Assembly (NCBI GenBank): GCA_028284445.1
Contig: JANQRS010000030.1
Location: 39,311-103,310 of the forward strand
Source: Calditrichia bacterium
GTDB taxonomy: Bacteria > Calditrichota > Calditrichia > RBG-13-44-9 > J075
Length of the DNA stretch: 64,000 bases
Reading direction: 5' to 3'
The position numbers and the translations under genes are program-made. Of this stretch, positions 58,636 to 64,000 are shown in pieces. Position 1 is the first letter of the stretch. Every line of letters starts with the position of its first letter. The notes under the pieces are model-generated. The model was given only the letters and a program-made list of their open reading frames with translations. It was not told the origin of the DNA and searched no databases.

Positions 58636-61008
58636 ATGATAATGAAGCTTAGAATTTTACTGCTATTACTAATGTTGGCTGCAATGAGTTGGCCTGTTTT
58701 TTCACAATCTGTCGGATCGGTTTCCGGAACGATTTCCAATGAAACCGGCGAGCCGCAAAGTGATGTTCGCATCTTCCTTGCACAAACCTCTTTTGGTACT
58801 AGCAGTGACCAGGCGGGGAAATACGAAATCACCGGGATTCCTCCCGGGGATTACCTGCTGTCGTTTGGGAAAGTCGGGTTTAGTCAAGAGCAAACCCCAA
58901 TTACCATAACTGCGAACCAAACCACCAAAATCGACATTGTATTTGATCCATCGAGTTACCAATTGGACGAAGTGACTGTCTATGGGCAAAAGCGAGAAAC
59001 CGTCCATGCTATTCGATTAAATGCGCCTTTAGAACAAACACCCTTATCGGTAAATATTGTACCGAGAGAGCTAATTGTTCAGCAGCAAGCTATTTCGCTG
59101 GAAGATGCACTAAGAAACGTCAGTGGGGTTTCCAAATTTGGATCATACGGCCTGAGTGATAACATCAACATCCGTGGATTCGATATTGGTCTTGCCGGTG
59201 GCCCGGAGAACTATCGCATTAATGGCGTCATGTTGCGCACGCCTTATTCAGATTACGTGCAGGAAGTCCAGGTATTAAAGGGCCCGGCTTCAATCCTCTA
59301 CGGCGATGTTGAGCCGGGTGGCATTGTAAACTTTGTCACCAAAAAGCCGCTTGGCTATAGGCATGCATCATTTGAGTTGAAAACAGGCCAGTATGGTCTT
59401 TATCGCCCGTCTATTGACGTGGGAGGAAAGGTCGGAAGCAAACTGGACTATAGATTGAACCTCGTTTATGAAAACTCGGACGATTTTAGAGATGAAGTCG
59501 CCAATGAGCAATTTATGATCGCTCCCAGCCTGTCATGGAAAATCTCGGATCAAACATCCTTCTTGCTCGAAAGTATTCTGATGCAGAATGAAGTCACACT
59601 TGATTGGGGAATGCCGGTCGGTTTATCACTTGAACGCGCCAAAGAATTGGATCCATCAAATTTCTACGGATATCCCAGTGGCACTTCCGAAGGCAACAAC
59701 AATATGATTTCTGCTACGTTGACACATCGCTTCTCAGACGTTTGGTCTGCACGCAATGTGTTGGCTTTCTCCAACCAAAAGAGGCTCCTGCACGATGTTT
59801 ATCCCATTTTCGATTCAAGCAGTGATAGTGTAAAGTATAGTTTTGGCGATTATCGTGAATTAAGCCGGACCAATACGCTTTCCAATTTCCTTGATATCAA
59901 TGGAGATTTTAATACCGGTGCAATCAGGCACAGGGTTATGGCCTCTTTCGATGTATCCCGGATATCAAGACCCGTCGCTTTTAACTTTGTCTTCCCGATT
60001 CCGGGCGGCACGACGCTTGGCAATCCTTCCTGGGACAATACCGCGCTGAGTTCTGTCCCGGTCCTGGATGATGATCTACTCCCATTTACGCTTCGTACCG
60101 GCTTCAATATTCAGGATCTAGTCTCCTTGATGGATAATAAAATTCACGTGTTGCTTGGTGGCCGATTTAGTCAGTTTACAACCGGGACAAAGTTCAGAGG
60201 CGATGCGGAAGAGCCGGCTGACTATGAAGATACGGACGAATCAAAGTTCACGCCAAGATTGGGATTCACCTACGAGGTGATCGACGGTACTTCCGTGTAT
60301 GCAAGCTATGCTGAATCGTTTAGCTCCATTGCCCCTTCGCCCGGAAGAGGCCTAGATGATCCGGAACCGCTCATCGGAGATCAAATTGAATTTGGCCTCA
60401 AACAATCATTGATGAATGATCGTCTGGGCGTCACCGTGTCTTATTTTGATTTGAACCGCAAGAATATCCTGCAGTTTGATATCATCAATCCCAACGGCAG
60501 CATTTCTGATCCGAACAACTTCAGGGCCAATCAGTCCGGTGAGCACTCAAGCAGTGGGGTCGAAATTGATATCAATGGTAAATTGATGGATAATTGGCAA
60601 GTTTTTTCAGCGATTTCCTTCATTGAAACAGAAGTGATTAACGAAATCGTTCAGAGTGGCGATTCCGAACCAGTCGACTATGCAGGATTCGAGCTGCCCA
60701 ACAATCCGAATTCCCAATTTAGTCTCTGGACGCAATACACGTTGAAGGAAGGCATACCGGGCTTATCCGCGGCACTGGGTATTTTTCAACAAGCAGATAT
60801 GTTTGGCGATCGATTAAACACCGCCGAAAATACCATAGAAGGCTTCACTCGCATTGATGCGATGCTGGGATACGAATATAATAATGTCAGGCTTCAACTT
60901 AATGTGCAAAACCTGAGTGAAGTTGAAACCTTCCAGCGCTCCATTTTCGGCTCATATGTGCCTCAGATGCAGAGAAGAGTCATTGGATCGCTCGCAATCA
61001 GATTGTAG
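58636..61008 (+). CDS. Siderophore-type TonB-dependent receptor
   Basis: The 790-residue outer-membrane protein has a signal peptide (about 1-23), a carboxypeptidase-regulatory-like domain ('SVSGTISNETGEPQSDVRIFL'), and a plug of the FpvA/FhuA type ('PLSVNIVPRELIVQQQAISLEDALRNVSGV'; 'INIRGFDIG'; 'LKGPASILYGDVEPGGIVNFVTKKPLGY'). The large barrel follows, ending 'VIGSLAIRL'. It probably imports a ferric siderophore or a similar peptide. ATG 58642 is an alternative start. It shares direction and probably the promoter at 55.5 kb with the two permeases. Confidence 0.92.
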   Translation: MIMKLRILLLLLMLAAMSWPVFSQSVGSVSGTISNETGEPQSDVRIFLAQTSFGTSSDQAGKYEITGIPPGDYLLSFGKVGFSQEQTPITITANQTTKIDIVFDPSSYQLDEVTVYGQKRETVHAIRLNAPLEQTPLSVNIVPRELIVQQQAISLEDALRNVSGVSKFGSYGLSDNINIRGFDIGLAGGPENYRINGVMLRTPYSDYVQEVQVLKGPASILYGDVEPGGIVNFVTKKPLGYRHASFELKTGQYGLYRPSIDVGGKVGSKLDYRLNLVYENSDDFRDEVANEQFMIAPSLSWKISDQTSFLLESILMQNEVTLDWGMPVGLSLERAKELDPSNFYGYPSGTSEGNNNMISATLTHRFSDVWSARNVLAFSNQKRLLHDVYPIFDSSSDSVKYSFGDYRELSRTNTLSNFLDINGDFNTGAIRHRVMASFDVSRISRPVAFNFVFPIPGGTTLGNPSWDNTALSSVPVLDDDLLPFTLRTGFNIQDLVSLMDNKIHVLLGGRFSQFTTGTKFRGDAEEPADYEDTDESKFTPRLGFTYEVIDGTSVYASYAESFSSIAPSPGRGLDDPEPLIGDQIEFGLKQSLMNDRLGVTVSYFDLNRKNILQFDIINPNGSISDPNNFRANQSGEHSSSGVEIDINGKLMDNWQVFSAISFIETEVINEIVQSGDSEPVDYAGFELPNNPNSQFSLWTQYTLKEGIPGLSAALGIFQQADMFGDRLNTAENTIEGFTRIDAMLGYEYNNVRLQLNVQNLSEVETFQRSIFGSYVPQMQRRVIGSLAIRL

Positions 61009-61029
61009 CTCCCCCTCAACAATGACTTA

Positions 61030-61058
61030 GGGCTGATCACGTCTTCCTTAATCAGCCC
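61030..61058 (+). terminator. Terminator-like hairpin after the TonB receptor
   Basis: GGGCTGAT (61030-61037) pairs with ATCAGCCC (61051-61058), followed by a moderately T-rich stretch. It lies 22 bp after the receptor stop. Confidence 0.55.
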
Positions 61059-61194
61059 TGGGTTGTTGCTACTTCTACTGGCTCGTCCCGGAATTGACCT
61101 CGAGAACTATGAATTTTTAGTTATTGTTACAATAGTTGTGCCGTAACCCTTTTGAATATTCTCGCTTATTAGCAACTCCTTTTTATCAAAACCT

Positions 61195-62256
61195 TCATTT
61201 TAGCCGAAAGGAAAATGGAACAGACATCCAGACTTTTACTTTCTGCTCTTTTTGCAAGCCAGGGGTAAATTTAAACTGCATGGCTGCTTCCAAGGCTGGT
61301 TCATCTAACAGGGGGTGGCTCTTAAGTAATTTCGCCTTTATTACGTCGCCATTTTCGTCAACCAGGACTTTCACAACGACGATGCCTTCTATACCAGCTT
61401 TCTTGGCCAGTTCCGGATATTTTGCTTCAGCTCTTTTGATCGCTGTCGGTTTTTTTGTTAAGGCATCAAATGGTACAGCGGTGCTATCACTGGTTTCCGA
61501 ATTCTCTGAAAACCCGGTGTGGCTTCTTTCCAGGAATATGAGAGGATCGGAAGCTTTGCGGCCAAATACATCACGCAATATATTACGCGCTCCCTCAATT
61601 TCTATCCCATCAGCAATGAGATTCTCCAAAGCTCTTTCCGCAATATAGGTCGATCCCAAATTCATTGCTTCTCCCATTCGCAAAGTTTCCATGTATGTTG
61701 ATTGGGCTTGAGCATAGTTACCGAGCCGAAGATAGCACAGCCCAATCTTAAAGCCGGAGTGCCAGGCAGTCTTTGGGACTCTGGCCTCTGATAGAGACAA
61801 ACGACTGTGTTCGATAGATTTCTGAAACTCTCCCATAGAATAGTAGGTATCCGCAAGCAGAAAATTTATCCGGGTGTCCTGCGGATCTATCTCACCAATT
61901 TTCTGATAGGCAGTAATCGCCTCTTTTTGACGGTCCAACTGACGAAGAGACTTGGCCAGCCACATGTAAGCAGTCGCGGAACCGGGATCGAGCTCAATCG
62001 CCCTCTGAAATTGAATCACTGCAGCTTTGTGGCGATTCTGGTCCTGGTAGATTACTCCCTTTGCAAGATAGGCTTCTGCGCTATTATGACTGGTAGCAGT
62101 TTCCTGTTTTTGCGTAGCCGATGCTTGTTCCGTTTTTCTTTCGGAACGAAAACTCCTGGATTGTTTGTTAAAGGACTCGGATCCTATACACCCTACCAGC
62201 AAAAACAGCAGAACCACAAGAAAAGGTAATGATTTAAGGTCGTTGGTAGACTTCAT
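61195..62256 (-). CDS. TPR lipoprotein with C-terminal TonB domain
   Basis: The ATG at 62256 has GGAGGAAAC directly upstream, so the longer frame to 62292 is rejected. The 353-residue product has a lipobox ('LLFLLVGCIGSES', Cys about 23). TPR-like repeats follow at about 60-215 ('AEAYLAKGVIYQDQNRHKAAVIQFQRAIELDP'; 'LADTYYSMGEFQKSIEHSRL'). A TonB C-terminal domain lies at about 275-353 ('KYPELAKKAGIEGIVVVKVLVDENGDVIKAKLLKSHPLLDEPALEAA', 'FKFTPGLQKEQKVKVWMSVPF'). TonB is normally anchored in the inner membrane, so a lipid-anchored version is unusual. It converges with the receptor gene. Confidence 0.88.
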   Translation of the reverse strand: MKSTNDLKSLPFLVVLLFLLVGCIGSESFNKQSRSFRSERKTEQASATQKQETATSHNSAEAYLAKGVIYQDQNRHKAAVIQFQRAIELDPGSATAYMWLAKSLRQLDRQKEAITAYQKIGEIDPQDTRINFLLADTYYSMGEFQKSIEHSRLSLSEARVPKTAWHSGFKIGLCYLRLGNYAQAQSTYMETLRMGEAMNLGSTYIAERALENLIADGIEIEGARNILRDVFGRKASDPLIFLERSHTGFSENSETSDSTAVPFDALTKKPTAIKRAEAKYPELAKKAGIEGIVVVKVLVDENGDVIKAKLLKSHPLLDEPALEAAMQFKFTPGLQKEQKVKVWMSVPFSFRLK

Positions 62257-62663
62257 GTTTCCTCCATAACTCGATAATTTTGCTAAATGCACGCATGAGG
62301 GTTTCTTATCATCTGCCCAATGCTACTTATTTTGAGACTATGACAGCGTGCTGAAAATATAGAGCGGGCGGATTGGCTCTTTTCTCAATTTGCGGGCTGT
62401 AATAGGGCAAACGAGAAAAGGGAGGCTAATGAAGGGATTTAGTTGGAACGAACGTCATAATTTGTGGATATCTCAGCAGTAAGCGGAAACTTTGCCCTTT
62501 AGCATCCGTCCTAATATGGGCGAGTGGGCGCATGAGGCCCTCCTGGAGCCATCCAGAAGGAGTTTCCGTGTGGCAAGTATGGCAAGTCGGTAACGGGAAC
62601 GATGTGCTCATTAATCAATTAATGGTCATTTTGATTCGAAAATAACGGTGAAGTAATTCCCCA
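62257..62663. other. Gene-free gap with inverted repeat CGGAAACT / AGTTTCCG
   Basis: CGGAAACT (62484-62491) and AGTTTCCG (62571-62578) are perfect inverted copies. Between them CTGGA-GCCA-TCCAG forms a hairpin flanked by CTC/GAG-type pairing. This may be part of the leader of the AraC-type gene. No credible coding frame was seen. Confidence 0.4.
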
Positions 62664-63806
62664 TTGACTGAAACTACTCCCCTTCACATTGACATTTTTG
62701 CCCTCATTCTTTTCCTTGGCTCTGTTCAAGGCATTTTTCTTTCCTGTTTTTTCCTGAGCAAGAACAATCGCAAAGTCAAAGCAAATATCTTTTTCGGCCT
62801 TTTACTGATTGCCGGTTGTCTCATCAGCTTTGACATTTTAATCTCTTATACAAATTTCATGTTTCAGGTTATTCACCTTGTTGATATTACTGAACCGCTC
62901 AATCTTGTCATTGGGCCGCTGTTCTACTTGTATATCAAAGCCAAAATAGATGAATCAAGCGTTACAAATATCTTCGTCCATTTTCTTCCATCAATTCTTT
63001 ATTTCTTCTATTCTCTTCCTTTTTACCTCCAAAATACTGAAACAAAATACAATGCGTACATTAATCAATATCACCCTCAGTTGAGTCATGTCCCTGTCCC
63101 GGGAGGAGAATTTGAATACCTGTTTTTGTTGGGGACTTTCATTGATGAATTTACGGTGGTTTCTATTGCTGCATATTTGATTATGGCGACGGTCGCCCTT
63201 TATCAAGCTAAAAAATGCGCTTCAGAAGAACCCTTTGCCAAGAATGTGCTGTCAAATCTTTGGGTAGACATTGTATTCATAGCGACAATATTAGCAACAC
63301 TCATATTTGTGAAAACGTATTTCTCACGGGGCTTTGGAGAATTTCTAATTATCACGGTGATTTCGATCTACATATACAGCTCGAGTATCAAAGTGATCAG
63401 GGCTTCGGATTTCTTCAAGAAGCCTGTTAAGGAAAAGAAATATGTGCGGTCAGTCCTTGATGAAGAAACGAAAATGAAAATCCTTGCTAAAATCAACCTG
63501 ATGATGGACAAGAAATATTATTTGAATTACGCTCCTTCTCTGCCTGATCTGGCAAAGAAGATAAATGCCAGTCCAAACTATACGTCACAGGTAATAAATG
63601 AGAAGCTCAATCTGACCTTTTTGGAATTGATCGCAAAACATCGAATTGATGAAGCAAAAATGATGATTTTGGATCACAGTAACAGCAAAACAATTGAAGA
63701 AATTGGATATTCTGTTGGCTTCAATTCGAAATCGACCTTTTACACTGCCTTTAAAAAGCTCACCGGACAAACGCCTTCAGCGTTCAAAAAGTCTCAAAGC
63801 TCCTAG
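62664..63806 (+). CDS. AraC-family regulator with seven-helix membrane domain
   Basis: The 380-residue protein appears to start with TTG, as no in-frame ATG is near; GGTGAAG lies about 11 nt upstream. The N-terminal 250 residues hold about seven membrane helices ('FALILFLGSVQGIFLSCFFLS' and later). The C-terminal 110 residues are an AraC DNA-binding domain: 'PSLPDLAKKINASPNYTSQVINEKL' is the first HTH and 'KTIEEIGYSVGFNSKSTFYTAFKKLTGQTPSAFKK' the second. Proteins of this plan are common near TonB receptors in Bacteroidota. It may control the uptake operon at 55.6-61 kb. Confidence 0.9.
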   Translation: MTETTPLHIDIFALILFLGSVQGIFLSCFFLSKNNRKVKANIFFGLLLIAGCLISFDILISYTNFMFQVIHLVDITEPLNLVIGPLFYLYIKAKIDESSVTNIFVHFLPSILYFFYSLPFYLQNTETKYNAYINQYHPQLSHVPVPGGEFEYLFLLGTFIDEFTVVSIAAYLIMATVALYQAKKCASEEPFAKNVLSNLWVDIVFIATILATLIFVKTYFSRGFGEFLIITVISIYIYSSSIKVIRASDFFKKPVKEKKYVRSVLDEETKMKILAKINLMMDKKYYLNYAPSLPDLAKKINASPNYTSQVINEKLNLTFLELIAKHRIDEAKMMILDHSNSKTIEEIGYSVGFNSKSTFYTAFKKLTGQTPSAFKKSQSS

Positions 63807-64000
63807 CAGGTCGCCTCTTTCCCCCCTAAGTCCACTCCTGGACTCATGTTACCCCACAAGTCGATGGCAGGGCTGGAAGCGGGGAAATAGGAATGAAGCA
63901 GATTCATCCCGGGAGAACCGTCAAGAGCCAACTTGTAATAGCCGCAGACCGACGACCGCCTCAGATAGCTCTCCCCAGGCGATCTTGTGTACAAACCCCC
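63807..64000. other. GC-rich tail with no gene identified
   Basis: The last 194 bp are more GC-rich than the adjacent gene and carry no convincing frame with a start site. A minus-strand open stretch at 63803-63994 exists but has no recognisable motif. It could be the edge of another element continuing outside the window. Confidence 0.3.

Noticed and set aside
63803..63994. Minus-strand 63-codon frame at the window end
   Set aside because: No ribosome binding site, no motif, and it overlaps the AraC gene stop.
1..64000. tRNA, rRNA, tmRNA or RNase P genes
   Set aside because: No TPsiC-type GGTTCGAATCC arm in a cloverleaf context or other conserved RNA core was found by eye; a covariance-model scan was not possible.

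Overview
The window reads as chromosomal DNA from a free-living Gram-negative bacterium of the FCB superphylum, most like Calditrichota, KSB1 or Ignavibacteriota relatives. Three secreted proteins end in a type IX secretion (T9SS) sorting domain carrying the NYPNPFNP motif. There are two TonB-dependent receptors with carboxypeptidase-regulatory-like N-termini and many lipoproteins. The large subunit of carbamoyl-phosphate synthase has the 'AGEFDYSGSQA' start typical of Bacteroidota-like and eukaryotic enzymes. No rRNA, tRNA, CRISPR array or intact transposase was found.

Layout. 1-1780: lon protease (minus strand, cut by the window edge). 2186-4556: a small self-contained cassette with a near-consensus promoter bracketed by inverted operator boxes, then three tightly packed genes: an unknown 98-aa protein, a four-helix membrane protein with a C-terminal helix-turn-helix, and a tyrosine-recombinase-like protein that has lost its catalytic residues. 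A strong terminator closes it. 4.6-12.1 kb: ACE-like lipoprotein peptidase, a T9SS cargo protein, histidine ammonia-lyase, a thioredoxin-like lipoprotein and a secreted beta-helix protein. 12.3-26.4 kb: an 11-gene minus-strand Wzx/Wzy-type exopolysaccharide operon. It includes a BY-kinase, an initiating sugar transferase with an unusual N-terminus, a FemAB-like acyltransferase, a deacetylase and an NRPS-like carrier-thioesterase protein.

27-37 kb: acyl-CoA thioesterase, Na+-dependent symporter, CsgG-like lipoprotein, carAB behind a foldable leader, and an SDR epimerase-like protein. 37-55 kb: TonB receptor, DUF4397/T9SS protein, UbiB-like kinase, esterase/T9SS protein, di-haem peroxidase, GNAT, EamA exporter, MocR regulator, a degenerate MEMO-like protein, RNase Y and a membrane SpoIIE-type phosphatase. 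The intergenic gaps here carry two families of long GC-rich palindromes, mostly beside gene ends. 55-64 kb: a probable siderophore or peptide uptake locus. It has twin ABC permeases with no ATPase, a siderophore-type TonB receptor, a TPR lipoprotein ending in a TonB C-terminal domain, and a membrane-bound AraC regulator. Its promoter is bracketed by two perfect TGCAAC-N3-GTTGCA sites.

The best candidate for something undescribed is the 2.2-4.5 kb cassette. Its operator sequence recurs at the start site of a distant membrane-protein gene near 42.55 kb, which suggests a small regulon. Function calls come from reading motifs by eye; no database search was run.
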